DNA from: Pseudomonas sp. Bc-h
GTDB lineage: Bacteria; Pseudomonadota; Gammaproteobacteria; Pseudomonadales; Pseudomonadaceae
Direction of reading: 5' to 3'
NCBI RefSeq assembly: GCF_002080045.1
Contig: NZ_MUIN01000004.1
Location: 62,146 to 126,145 of the forward strand
DNA: 64,000 nt
Shown here in pieces: positions 25,879 to 34,527 of the stretch (positions within the stretch are counted from its first letter, which is position 1; each line of letters begins with the position of its first letter). The position numbers and the translations under genes are program-made. A model generated the notes under the pieces. The model searched no databases and was not told where the DNA came from. It worked only from the letters and a program-made list of their open reading frames with translations.

Positions 25879-27174
25879 TCAGCTGGCGGCGGCCATTCTC
25901 ACAGCACCGCGCTTGTTGGTCTGGCCATGGGCGATGACGCAATTTCGACCAGCACCCTTCGCCGCATACAGCGCCTGGTCGGCGGCCTTGAGCACTTCTT
26001 CAGGGTTGCGATGCTCGGGTTGGCGCTCGGCAACACCCATGCTCACGGTGACTGAAACGGTCGTGGCTTGGGACCCTGCGCGGCGCTGGCGGCCTTGCTG
26101 GTCATCCTGTGGCCGACTGTCCGGGTTACGTAAATGGATGGCGTAGTTAGCGATGGTTTCCCGAATGACCTCCAGATGCGGCATGCACTCGTCCAGCGTC
26201 TTGCCCGCGAAAACAATGGCGAATTCCTCCCCGCCGTAGCGATAGGCCCTACCGCCGCCGTTAGTGATCTTCGACAGTTTGCTGGCCACTAGACGCAGCA
26301 CCTGGTCGCCCACGTCGTGGCCGTGGGTGTCGTTGAATTTCTTGAAATGGTCGACGTCACTCATCGCCAGCACATAGTTGCGACCCAGACGCTGCATGCG
26401 CTCGTTGAGCGCACGACGTCCCGGCAAGCCGGTCAGCTCATCGCGGAACGCCATCTGATACGCCTCATGGGCGACCGCCGAAGCGATCATCAGCATGACC
26501 TGGCTGCACATGATATTCAGGGTGAACGGCAGGATGAAGGTTTTCGGCAATGCCCAGAACAATCCGACCAGACCCACCAGCTGCGCGGCATGCAGCGGGC
26601 GAGGCTTGCGGATGTACTGGGTGGTCAGCACAGCAAACGCAATCAGGAAGGTGGCGTAGGACAACTGAATCAGGCTCATCCACTCGCCATGCAACGACGG
26701 CCAGCGAATGTCGGCAAGCCACGCCAGCAAGCTTTCCGGAAAGCTCTGCTCAAGCCCGAGGGCCACGCTGCCGACGGCGACCAGCACCGCCAGGCGCGCG
26801 ACCAGATCCTGAAACAGATGCGTGCGTTCTTCCCAGGAGGCATATAACGCGAACATCACCGGGAGCAGCAAACAACAGAGATGAAACACCACCGCTGCGT
26901 CTTCACGGACTTTTCCGTTATCACGGTAGTAATCGGTCTGGGTGTCGAGCAGGAAGTAGGCGATGTACACCGTGATCATCAAAAACAGCTCGCGCTGGCG
27001 TTTGTAAACGCCGCAATACGCACCACCCAACAACAACACCAGGGTGGGAAGCACGTTGAACAGTGAAGTGAAGAACACATTGAGGTCCTTCACATACGCA
27101 GCCGCGAGTCCGGCGAGCAAGAGCGCCAGTGAGGGTAGGAAATGGCTGATACGTGCAGCGGAAGGGCGCAGCAA
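25879..27174 (-). CDS. Membrane-bound diguanylate cyclase (GGDEF)
   Basis: A 431-residue protein that makes c-di-GMP. Residues 1-225 hold about seven hydrophobic segments (for example FLPSLALLLAGLAAAYV and VLPTLVLLLGGAYCGVY) as a membrane sensor. The GGDEF domain (about 240-415) has the metal Asp in AMSDVDHFKKFND and an intact active loop YRYGGEEFAIVF. The RxxD feedback site that usually precedes the loop is absent (the stretch is GGRAYR), so product inhibition through the I-site is not expected. A polar insert of about 20 residues (DSRPQDDQQGRQRRAGSQ) splits the domain. It stands between the two acyl-CoA dehydrogenases on the same strand. Confidence 0.92.
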   Translation of the reverse strand: MLRPSAARISHFLPSLALLLAGLAAAYVKDLNVFFTSLFNVLPTLVLLLGGAYCGVYKRQRELFLMITVYIAYFLLDTQTDYYRDNGKVREDAAVVFHLCCLLLPVMFALYASWEERTHLFQDLVARLAVLVAVGSVALGLEQSFPESLLAWLADIRWPSLHGEWMSLIQLSYATFLIAFAVLTTQYIRKPRPLHAAQLVGLVGLFWALPKTFILPFTLNIMCSQVMLMIASAVAHEAYQMAFRDELTGLPGRRALNERMQRLGRNYVLAMSDVDHFKKFNDTHGHDVGDQVLRLVASKLSKITNGGGRAYRYGGEEFAIVFAGKTLDECMPHLEVIRETIANYAIHLRNPDSRPQDDQQGRQRRAGSQATTVSVTVSMGVAERQPEHRNPEEVLKAADQALYAAKGAGRNCVIAHGQTNKRGAVRMAAAS

Positions 27175-27197
27175 GAGGAGTGACTCCTACTTTTTCA

Positions 27198-27243
27198 AAT
27201 CAAATGGCATTGTGCCTTTATCGGCCGAACATCAGATTTGATT
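27198..27243. promoter_or_regulatory. Inverted octamer upstream of the diguanylate cyclase
   Basis: AATCAAAT (27198-27205) and ATTTGATT (27236-27243) are exact reverse complements across 30 bases, 24-69 bases before the minus-strand start. This is a possible operator; no regulator is assigned. Confidence 0.25.
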
Positions 27244-27284
27244 AGTAGAAAATGTGAGGCAGATCACTCTTTTCGTGTGCTCAC

Positions 27285-27319
27285 AAAAAAGCCGCCTATC
27301 CCGAAGGACAAGCGGCTTT
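27285..27319 (-). terminator. Terminator after acyl-CoA dehydrogenase 2
   Basis: The minus strand reads AAAGCCGCTTGTCC, TTCG, GGATAGGCGGCTTTTTT: a long stem with G-T pairs, a TTCG loop and a T run. Confidence 0.85.
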
Positions 27320-27341
27320 GAGCTAAAACCCTGGGGCTGGC

Positions 27342-29147
27342 TTAGTACGCCAGGCCGAAGTGCTCTTCGTTCATGTCCATCAGGTTGCCTGCGCCCGACA
27401 GCATGGCTGCAACGTGGGTGCGGGTACGCGGCAGGATGCGCTGGAAGTAGAAGCGCGCAGTTTGCAATTTGGCGGTGTAGAAGGCTTCTTCGGTGGTGCC
27501 GGCTGCCAGCTTCTCAGCTGCGACACGTGCCATGTCAGCCCAGAAGTACGCCAGGCAGACGTAGCCGGAGAACATCAGGTAATCCACCGAAGCAGCACCG
27601 ACTTCTTCACGGTCCTTCATGGCGGCCATGCCGACCTTCATGGTCAGATCGCCCCACTCCTTGTTCAGTGCAGCCAGCGGAGTAACGAATTCGTTGACCG
27701 CTTCGTTGCCTTCCTGCGCCTGGCAGAACTTGTGAACGATCTTGGTAAAGCCCTTCAGCGCCTCGCCTTGAGTCATCAGCACTTTACGACCCAGCAGGTC
27801 GAGGGCCTGAACGCCGGTGGTGCCTTCGTACAGCATCGAAATGCGGCTGTCGCGAACGTTCTGCTCCATGCCCCACTCGGCGATGAAGCCGTGGCCGCCG
27901 TAGATTTGCACGCCATGGTTGGCGGATTCGAAACCGACTTCGGTCATGAACGCTTTGGCGATCGGGGTCATGAACGCCAGCAGGCCGTCAGCTTGCTTTT
28001 TGGCTTCTGCGTCGTCGCTGTATTTGACGATGTCGACCTGCTTGGCGGTGAAGTACACCATCGCGCGAGTACCCTCGGCGAAAGCCTTCATGGTCAGCAG
28101 CATACGACGCACGTCCGGGTGAACGATGATCGGGTCAGCGGCTTTGTCCGGCGCTTTCGGGCCAGTCAGCGAACGCATCTGCAGGCGTTCACGAGCGTAT
28201 TTCAGACCGCCCTGAAAGCCGATCTCGGCGTGAGCCAGACCCTGAAGAGCGGTGCCCAGGCGCGCGGTGTTCATGAAGGTGAACATGCAGTTCAGGCCCT
28301 TGTTCGGCGGGCCGATCAGGTAACCGGTGGCGCTGTCGAAGTTCATCACGCAAGTGGCGTTGCCGTGGATGCCCATTTTGTGTTCCAGCGAACCACAGCT
28401 CACCGCGTTGCGCTCGCCAACACTGCCGTCGGCAGCTGGCAGGAACTTGGGAACGATGAACAGCGAGATGCCTTTGGTGCCAGCAGGCGCGTCGGGCAGG
28501 CGGGCCAGCACGATGTGGACGATGTTATCGGCCATGTCGTGTTCGCCAGCGGAAATGAAGATCTTGGTGCCAGAAACTTTGTAGGAACCATCAGCCTGAG
28601 GTTCGGCCTTGGTGCGCAGCATGCCCAGGTCGGTACCGCAGTGAGGTTCGGTCAGGCACATGGTGCCGGTCCATTCGCCGGAAACCAGTTTGGTCAGGTA
28701 AGCGTCTTGCTGCTCGGGGGTACCGTGCTCGGAGATGGTGTTCATCGCGCCATGGGACAGGCCTGGGTACATGCCCCACGACCAGTTGGCTTCGCCGACC
28801 ATTTCGCTGACTGCAAGGCCCAGCGACTCAGGAAGGCCCTGACCGCCATGAGCGACGTCGTGGGCCAGGCTAGGCCAGCCGCCTTCGACGAACTGCTTGT
28901 ACGCTTCTTTGAAACCAGTCGGAGTCTTAACGCCAGACTCGCTCCAGGTGCAGCCTTCTGTATCGCCAACACGGTTCAGCGGTGCCAGTACCTGCTCACA
29001 AAACTTGGCGCCTTCCTCGAGAATGGCGTCGACCATGTCAGGCGTGGCGTCCTGGCATGCTGGCAGACTCTGATAGTGCGCTTCGTAGCCGAGCAGCTCG
29101 TCACGAACGAAGCGAATATCACGCAAGGGGGCCTTGTAGTCAGGCAT
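27342..29147 (-). CDS. Acyl-CoA dehydrogenase (DmdC/phenylacyl type, long form) 2
   Basis: A 601-residue paralogue of the gene at 23877. It starts [20 protein letters not shown], with AGAGG nine bases upstream. Active-site and flavin motifs: [53 protein letters not shown], and [20 protein letters not shown]. In P. putida the homologue next to pqq-linked genes is, as I recall, a medium/long-chain and phenylacyl-CoA dehydrogenase. Two overlapping PsrA-type boxes lie 97-124 bases upstream, so fatty-acid induction through PsrA is likely. Confidence 0.93.
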   Translation of the reverse strand: MPDYKAPLRDIRFVRDELLGYEAHYQSLPACQDATPDMVDAILEEGAKFCEQVLAPLNRVGDTEGCTWSESGVKTPTGFKEAYKQFVEGGWPSLAHDVAHGGQGLPESLGLAVSEMVGEANWSWGMYPGLSHGAMNTISEHGTPEQQDAYLTKLVSGEWTGTMCLTEPHCGTDLGMLRTKAEPQADGSYKVSGTKIFISAGEHDMADNIVHIVLARLPDAPAGTKGISLFIVPKFLPAADGSVGERNAVSCGSLEHKMGIHGNATCVMNFDSATGYLIGPPNKGLNCMFTFMNTARLGTALQGLAHAEIGFQGGLKYARERLQMRSLTGPKAPDKAADPIIVHPDVRRMLLTMKAFAEGTRAMVYFTAKQVDIVKYSDDAEAKKQADGLLAFMTPIAKAFMTEVGFESANHGVQIYGGHGFIAEWGMEQNVRDSRISMLYEGTTGVQALDLLGRKVLMTQGEALKGFTKIVHKFCQAQEGNEAVNEFVTPLAALNKEWGDLTMKVGMAAMKDREEVGAASVDYLMFSGYVCLAYFWADMARVAAEKLAAGTTEEAFYTAKLQTARFYFQRILPRTRTHVAAMLSGAGNLMDMNEEHFGLAY

Positions 29148-29243
29148 AGCGATAAACCTCTGCTGATGAATCCTGGAATTGATGACCGTAGGGTCACTGC
29201 GGGGACTCGCCCCTGCGCCGACGTCTATGGTTTTGTTCGGCGG

Positions 29244-29271
29244 TCAAACAGTTGTTTGAAACATACGTTTA
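29244..29271. promoter_or_regulatory. Two overlapping PsrA-like operator boxes
   Basis: TCAAACAGTTGTTTGA (29244-29259) fits the pseudomonad PsrA site, C/G-AAAC-N(2-4)-GTTT-G/C, exactly with N4. GAAACATACGTTTA (29258-29271) is a second box with one end base off. PsrA is a TetR-type repressor relieved by long-chain fatty acids or their CoA esters. The rest of 29148-29502 shows no gene. Confidence 0.7.
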
Positions 29272-29473
29272 CGCCCAATTGTTGTCAAGGGTGCGTCATG
29301 AACCTTTCATCGACGATGCGTTGGAGATCACGAACGAACGCGCCCGCAGCACACTGAAAGTGCTGAGCCGATTGGGTTGAGTCTAGTTGACGGGGCGTCG
29401 AGAACGGCGGTCAGAGCGCCGCGATTCGGACGGCTGATAGGGCGTTATTCAGGGAAGGGCGAAGCAGACGTCG

Positions 29474-29493
29474 ACGTGCGCCGAAGCGCACGT
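29474..29493. repeat. Hairpin beyond the stop of the small flagellar-like gene
   Basis: ACGTGCGC and GCGCACGT pair perfectly around a four-base loop (TTCG on the minus strand), nine bases past the stop at 29503. No T run follows; it is probably an mRNA 3' structure. Confidence 0.5.
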
Positions 29494-29502
29494 GAAAGGG
29501 GG

Positions 29503-29799
29503 TCAAGCGTAGGTGTCGATCAATGTGCCGAGCATTTCGTCGCTGGCCTTTTCGACTTTGACGCCAGCCTGGACCTGGATCTTGCCTTGGGTCAGTTCGA
29601 CGATATTGGTCGCCATGTCTGACGCAGGAGGGCGGTCGACCGCTCGCAAGCGCTCAAGCTGAAAATCAGAAGATTGAGTGCGTCCGGACACTTCAGTCGC
29701 CGGGCTGGCCAATTGAGTGGCGGCCTGATCGACACGATTCTGCCCGACCTGAATAGCGCTCAGGCCTGGATACAACGTGTTGTTCAGTGAGATTTGCAT
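29503..29799 (-). CDS. Small protein resembling the C-terminal end of flagellar rod/hook proteins
   Basis: A 98-residue protein. Its N-terminal half has LSAIQVGQNRVDQAATQLAS, and its end ATNIVELTQGKIQVQAGVKV plus EMLGTLIDTYA matches the general pattern of rod/hook proteins, where both termini form a coiled coil. No flagellar genes are near and there is no signal peptide. ATG 29799 is chosen because AGAGGA lies eight bases upstream; GTG 29805 is an alternative. Similar short orphan proteins occur in pseudomonads with no known function. Confidence 0.7.
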   Translation of the reverse strand: MQISLNNTLYPGLSAIQVGQNRVDQAATQLASPATEVSGRTQSSDFQLERLRAVDRPPASDMATNIVELTQGKIQVQAGVKVEKASDEMLGTLIDTYA

Positions 29800-30107
29800 G
29801 ACCACGATCCTCTGTTCATAAAACGAACAGTCAGCATTGAAACAGACGAAGCGAGAAAACGCCCGTCAAAAACCATAATGGCATTAGGCCTCCTAATAGA
29901 GAAAGACCAAAACCGTCGACGAACGTTACTGCGTAGCAACCGGTGACACGCCCTGCGTGAAAATGGTGCAGCGCGAAACAGTTCCAGGCTTCACCATAAC
30001 CGGTTGGCGCCCTGCTCGCCGCGTCCATAGTCTGGAAATGTGCAGTGGCGCACATCCTGCATCCTGTGCTGAACTGCCCTTCCACGGACCCGCCCTCGAA
30101 CGTCTCC

Positions 30108-30917
30108 ATGCGCCCAAAGGAATTGAAACACTGGACCACCGGCATCGCTCATCTTCTCGACCTTCCGGGAGGCGCCGCGCGTCTGGCAGGTTTGAGTCAG
30201 TGGCTGAAGCAGATTGCGCCGGTCGATCACTTCGTCCTGTTCGTCTACGAGGGCAACCACCGTCCGTTGGCGCTGTTCGACACCTTCGCGCCTGACAAAC
30301 GCAAGATTTACGTCGACGACTATCAGGTCGGGCCTTATCTGCTCGATCCGTTTTATCTTGCCTGTACACGCAAGCAGCAGCCAGGGCTGTGGCGCCTGCG
30401 CCAGTTCGCCCCGGACCACTTCTACCTCAGCGAGTATTACCTGGCGTATTACCAGCAAACGGGCCTGGCGGAAGAAGTCGCGTTTTTCGTCGATCTGGGC
30501 GGTGACGCGATGGCCGTGCTGTCACTGATGCGTGCGACCGCCAGCTGCGCATTCAGCCGTGACGAACTGCAGTTGATGGAGTGCGCGCAGGCGGTCGTCG
30601 AGCAGGTCATTACCGAGGCGTGGCGTCAGCATCGCGTGCAACAACCTCGCTCGCCTCAGGATCTGGACTTCAAGGTTCACGCCGCTTTCGACCATTTCGG
30701 CGATCACATCCTTACCGGACGCGAGCAGGAAATCGTTCGCCTGCTGCTGCGCGGTCATTCCAGTGCCTCGGTGGCAGAACAGCTTTCGATCAGTCCGGGG
30801 ACGGTGAAAATCCATCGCAAGAACATCTACGCGAAGCTCGGCATCGGCAGCCAGGCCGAGCTTCTGGGGCTGTTCATACGTGAGCTGACGGGGCCGGATA
30901 TCGCCGTTTCCGCCTAA
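30108..30917 (+). CDS. LuxR-type HTH regulator, probable regulator of the ABC/aldehyde dehydrogenase operon
   Basis: A 269-residue regulator. The N-terminal 190 residues form an unassigned sensing domain (DHFVLFVYEGNHRPLALFDT). The C-terminal GerE-type HTH has LTGREQEIVRLLLRGHS and VAEQLSISPGTVKIHRKNIY. There is no receiver or acyl-homoserine lactone domain. The start is uncertain: GTG at 30045 with a GGAA upstream is the longer option. It is followed by the polyamine-type ABC operon in the same direction. The 300 bases upstream, shared with the small flagellar-like gene, hold only a short palindrome ATTAGG-CCT-CCTAAT (29883-29897). Confidence 0.85.
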   Translation: MRPKELKHWTTGIAHLLDLPGGAARLAGLSQWLKQIAPVDHFVLFVYEGNHRPLALFDTFAPDKRKIYVDDYQVGPYLLDPFYLACTRKQQPGLWRLRQFAPDHFYLSEYYLAYYQQTGLAEEVAFFVDLGGDAMAVLSLMRATASCAFSRDELQLMECAQAVVEQVITEAWRQHRVQQPRSPQDLDFKVHAAFDHFGDHILTGREQEIVRLLLRGHSSASVAEQLSISPGTVKIHRKNIYAKLGIGSQAELLGLFIRELTGPDIAVSA

Positions 30918-30926
30918 GGGCTTCAC

Positions 30927-31038
30927 CGTGGGAGCTGCCGGAGGTTACGACGGTGGCGAAAGCGGTTGTTCGGCCAGTAGAGGTGTATCGGATGTACCGG
31001 CCTCTTCGCGACCCTCGTAACCTCGGATTGCTCCGACA
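30927..31038. repeat. REP-type inverted pair (GGAGCTGCCGGAGGTTACGA family)
   Basis: The left arm GGAGCTGCCGGAGGTTACGA and the right arm TCGTAACCTCGGATTGCTCC are near reverse complements and enclose a second pair, GGTGGCGAAAG / CTCTTCGCGACC. It lies directly after the LuxR gene. Confidence 0.8.
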
Positions 31039-31122
31039 GAGGATGCGTTGTTCCACCGATCTGCTGCCCCCCGAAACTGCGGGATGATCTGGATTCTCGA
31101 CTGAATATCCAGAAACGACCTC

Positions 31123-31138
31123 TATCCCCCGAGGGATA
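31123..31138. promoter_or_regulatory. Palindrome TATCCC-CCGA-GGGATA upstream of the ABC operon
   Basis: Exact six-base arms around CCGA, followed by TATATA, 75-90 bases before the first ABC gene. Just upstream CTGGAT (31090-31095) / ATCCAG (31106-31111) is another inverted pair. Both are candidate sites for the neighbouring LuxR-type regulator. Confidence 0.4.
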
Positions 31139-31212
31139 TATACAGCGCAAAACCGCGATTGTTAGTTTGGCCTCCATTGCAGCGAACCCTGCACGGAATG
31201 CGAGAGCCAATG

Positions 31213-32349
31213 ATGAGCGACAATCGCCACGAAAACGATATCGAGTTCTGCAACGTAGAAAAGCACTACGGGAACCTGAAGGCCGTCAACAACCTGAGTT
31301 TTCAGGTCAAGCGCGGCACGTTTCATTCTTTTCTCGGTGGCTCCGGCTGCGGCAAGACCACGACGCTGCGCATGATCGCAGGCTTCGATCAGCCGACCCT
31401 CGGCGAGGTGCGTCTGGGCGGCAAGAATGTCGCAGGCGTGCCGGCCTATCAGCGTCCGGTGAACATGGTCTTCCAGCATTACGCGCTGTTTCCTCACATG
31501 ACCGTGTCGCAGAACATCGCCTACGGGCTGCGTTATCTGACACCCCGCCCCGATAAAAAAGAACAGCAGCGGCGCGCCGACGAAGCGCTGGAAATGGTGC
31601 GGCTCTCCGGGCTTGGCCACCGCAAGCCCAGCGAGCTGTCCGGCGGCCAGCAACAACGAGTGGCTCTGGCCAGAGCCTTGGTGAACAAACCGACCGTGCT
31701 CTTGCTCGACGAACCACTGGCGGCGCTGGATCGCAAGTTGCGCAAGGAAATGCAGTCCGAACTCCTGCGCCTGCAACGGGAAGTCGGCATCACCTTCGTG
31801 CTGGTGACCCACGATCAGGAAGAAGCGCTGTCGATGAGCGACAGCATCAGCGTCATGCACAGCGGCTCGATCATCCAGACCGCCTCGCCCGAGCAACTCT
31901 ACGAAGCGCCAGCGACTCGTTATGTGGCGGACTTCATCGGCGAATCGAATCTGTTCAACGGCACCGTTCGCCATGTGCAGGGCAATTCAGCACTGCTGCG
32001 CACAGAGCAAGGCATCGAACTGAGCAGCCCGCTGACGCCCAACGGCACGACCCTGAGCGCGAACACCGAAGGCTGCATCGCGGTGCGCCCGGAGCTGATC
32101 GACATCGCCGCGAGGGGCAGCCTGCAAGGACGGGATGTCACGCTGGACGGCTGCGTGGAAGACCGCATCTATCTCGGCAACATCACCGAATACCGTGTGC
32201 GCACTCAGCCGTTCGGGATCGTCTGCGTGCGAGTGCCGCGCCAGCATGGTTCGGGCACCCAAAGCACTTTCGACAACGCAGGTTTTGAACACGGCGCGGC
32301 AGTGCAGGTGGGCTGGAACAACGCCAGCGGCCTGGCCATGGCCCTGTAG
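31213..32349 (+). CDS. ABC importer ATP-binding protein, spermidine/putrescine type
   Basis: A 378-residue ATPase of the PotA class. Walker A GGSGCGKTT is near residue 41, the signature LSGGQQQRVALARAL near 140, and Walker B VLLLDEPLAALDRK near 160, followed by the switch His in VLVTHDQEEAL. A TOBE domain fills the last 110 residues. ATGs at 31198, 31210 and 31213 are possible; 31213 has GAGAG at a good distance. It heads an operon with the binding protein, two permeases and an aldehyde dehydrogenase, all in one direction. Confidence 0.92.
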   Translation: MSDNRHENDIEFCNVEKHYGNLKAVNNLSFQVKRGTFHSFLGGSGCGKTTTLRMIAGFDQPTLGEVRLGGKNVAGVPAYQRPVNMVFQHYALFPHMTVSQNIAYGLRYLTPRPDKKEQQRRADEALEMVRLSGLGHRKPSELSGGQQQRVALARALVNKPTVLLLDEPLAALDRKLRKEMQSELLRLQREVGITFVLVTHDQEEALSMSDSISVMHSGSIIQTASPEQLYEAPATRYVADFIGESNLFNGTVRHVQGNSALLRTEQGIELSSPLTPNGTTLSANTEGCIAVRPELIDIAARGSLQGRDVTLDGCVEDRIYLGNITEYRVRTQPFGIVCVRVPRQHGSGTQSTFDNAGFEHGAAVQVGWNNASGLAMAL

Positions 32350-32411
32350 CGACTAAAGCAGCGAGCAAAGCAACTCTAACGATCGAACACTTATCAGACG
32401 GGGAGAATGCC

Positions 32412-33563
32412 ATGGACCAGAAGACCTTTATCAAGACGATGCGCAGCTGGCAGAACGGTTCGATCACTCGCCGGGACTTCCTTGGGCGCACAGGCCTTGG
32501 CATTGCGGCTGCGGTGGTCGCCACCAACATGCCGGGGCTGCTCGCTGGCAGCTCGAGCGCCAGTGCGTTGGGCGCTGAAAAGAGCATCGGTGATCGACTC
32601 GGCCTGGCGACCTGGCCCAACTATCACAGTCAGGACAACCTCGATAATTTCGCCAAGACCACCGGCGCGCGCGTCGCGATGAGCGTGTTCGGCTCCAACG
32701 AAGAAATGCTCGCCAAACTGCAGGCCGGTGGTAGCGGCTGGGACGTGCTGGTACCGACCAACTACACCATCAGCACCTACGTGAAACTGGGCCTGATCGA
32801 GCCACTGGATCTGGCGCGCATTCCCAACTTCGACCCGTCAGCGTTCCAGGAAAAATTCATGGCCCAAGGCACGGTCGACGGCAAGGTCTATGCCGTGCCG
32901 AAAAACTGGGGCACCACCGGCATGGCCTACGACAGTGCCAAGCTCAAGGCCAAGCCTGCGTCGTGGAAAGAGTTCTGGGCCATCGCCAAGGATCAGGCCG
33001 ACGGCCGCACCATGGTCCACGATTATCAACTAACGGCCATCGGCAACGCGCTGAAGTCCTTCGGTTACAGCTTCAACTCCCTTGATCCGAAAGAACTGGC
33101 GGACGCCGAGAAGCTGCTGATCGAGGTCAAGCCGCACCTGTTCGCGATCAACTCCGATATCCAGCCATCGATGCGCAGCGGCGACGCAATTCTCGCCATG
33201 TCCTGGACCGGCGATGCCTCGCAACTGCATCGTGACATTCCGTCGATGGTCTATGCCCTGGGCAAGGAAGGCGGCGAGTTGTGGAGCGACTTCTTCGCGA
33301 TCCCGAAAAGCGCCGAGCACAAGGACGCCGCCTACGCATTCATCAATTACCTGCTCGACCCACAGCACAACAAGCTGGAAGTGCTGAGCCATGGCTACCC
33401 GAGCGGTGACAAGCGCGTCGACGCGCTGCTGCCCGCGGCAATGCTCAACGACCCGATCATGTACCCGGCCGCCGAGCAGTTGAGCCCGCTGGAGTTCGGC
33501 GCTGCCGCGACGCTGACCAGCCCGTTGCGCGCCGAACTGATGGCCCGCTTCAAGTCCGCATGA
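32412..33563 (+). CDS. Polyamine-type ABC periplasmic binding protein with Tat-like signal
   Basis: A 383-residue PotD-like protein. The leader carries SITRRDFLGRTGLGIAAAVV, a twin-arginine motif followed by a hydrophobic stretch, so export through Tat is likely, which is unusual for PotD proteins. The mature part has LATWPNYHSQDNL and WDVLVPTNYTISTYVKLGLI, typical of spermidine/putrescine binding folds. Exact ligand (polyamine, betaine-like or other amine) is not readable. It sits 62 bases after the ATPase gene. Confidence 0.9.
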   Translation: MDQKTFIKTMRSWQNGSITRRDFLGRTGLGIAAAVVATNMPGLLAGSSSASALGAEKSIGDRLGLATWPNYHSQDNLDNFAKTTGARVAMSVFGSNEEMLAKLQAGGSGWDVLVPTNYTISTYVKLGLIEPLDLARIPNFDPSAFQEKFMAQGTVDGKVYAVPKNWGTTGMAYDSAKLKAKPASWKEFWAIAKDQADGRTMVHDYQLTAIGNALKSFGYSFNSLDPKELADAEKLLIEVKPHLFAINSDIQPSMRSGDAILAMSWTGDASQLHRDIPSMVYALGKEGGELWSDFFAIPKSAEHKDAAYAFINYLLDPQHNKLEVLSHGYPSGDKRVDALLPAAMLNDPIMYPAAEQLSPLEFGAAATLTSPLRAELMARFKSA

Positions 33564-33593
33564 CCTCTCGCTATGAGCAATAAGGAACCGCAC

Positions 33594-34526
33594 ATGGATG
33601 CCGTCATTAACTCAGCCGCGCGGCACGCCGAGGCCAGCGCGGCCGACGCTGATACTCAGCGCGCGCAGGACAAGCGGCGCAGCCTGGGGCGCCGAATCAC
33701 GCTGCTGATGCTGCTGCCGTCGACCCTGTGGTTCCTGCTGCTTCTGGTGATGCCGCTGGTGATCATTCTGGTCTTCAGCTTTGGCGAACGCAGTGCCGTC
33801 GGCGGATACGCCGGGGGCCTGACGCTGGCCAACTATCTAAACCTCGGCTCCCGCGCCGCCGCGTTTGGCAACACGTTGTTGCTCGCGCCCCTAGGGACGC
33901 TGGTGTGCCTGCTGGCCGCTTATCCGCTGGCGTATTTCCTTGCGGTCAAGGCCGGCAAGAATCGCTCGTTGTTACTGACGCTGGTGATCGTGCCGTTCTG
34001 GACAAGCTTCCTGATCCGCACCTACGCATGGATTTTCATCCTCAGCGGCAAAGGCATTCCGGCGCTGCTCGCCAGCGTCGGGCTGGACGACGTGCGCCTG
34101 ATCAACACGCCGTACGCGGTGCTGATCGGCATCGTCTACGGCTACCTCCCGCTGATGGTGTTTCCGATCTACGTCAGCCTGGAAAAACTCGACAAACGCC
34201 TGCTGGAAGCTTCGGCCGATCTGGGCGCCAGCGCCTTCGAAAGCTTTCGACGCATCACTCTGCCCCTGTCTGCTCCGGGGATCATTACCGGGGTGATGCT
34301 GGTGTTCATTCTGCTGATGGGCGAATTCCTGATCCCCGCCGTGCTCGGTGGCGGCAAAGTGTTCTTCGTCGGCAACGCACTGGTGGACCTGTTCCTGCAG
34401 TCGCGCAACTGGCCATTCGGCAGTGCGCTGGCGATGACGCTGGTGGCAATCATGCTGGTGATCATCGGCATCTATCTCAAACTGGTGGCCCGCTACGGCG
34501 GCAAGCCCGGCGAAGGAGCGCTCTGA
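33594..34526 (+). CDS. ABC permease, PotB type
   Basis: A 310-residue inner-membrane permease with six hydrophobic segments and the EAA loop LLEASADLGASAFESFRRI-TLPLSAPG near residue 200. The N-terminal 35 residues are charged and cytoplasmic. AAGGA seven bases before ATG 33594 supports this start; ATG 33573 has no SD. It is separated by a single base from the next permease. Confidence 0.9.
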   Translation: MDAVINSAARHAEASAADADTQRAQDKRRSLGRRITLLMLLPSTLWFLLLLVMPLVIILVFSFGERSAVGGYAGGLTLANYLNLGSRAAAFGNTLLLAPLGTLVCLLAAYPLAYFLAVKAGKNRSLLLTLVIVPFWTSFLIRTYAWIFILSGKGIPALLASVGLDDVRLINTPYAVLIGIVYGYLPLMVFPIYVSLEKLDKRLLEASADLGASAFESFRRITLPLSAPGIITGVMLVFILLMGEFLIPAVLGGGKVFFVGNALVDLFLQSRNWPFGSALAMTLVAIMLVIIGIYLKLVARYGGKPGEGAL

Positions 34527-34527
34527 C

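Noticed and set aside
27360..29357. 665-residue plus-strand open frame
   Set aside because: It is the antisense shadow of acyl-CoA dehydrogenase 2.
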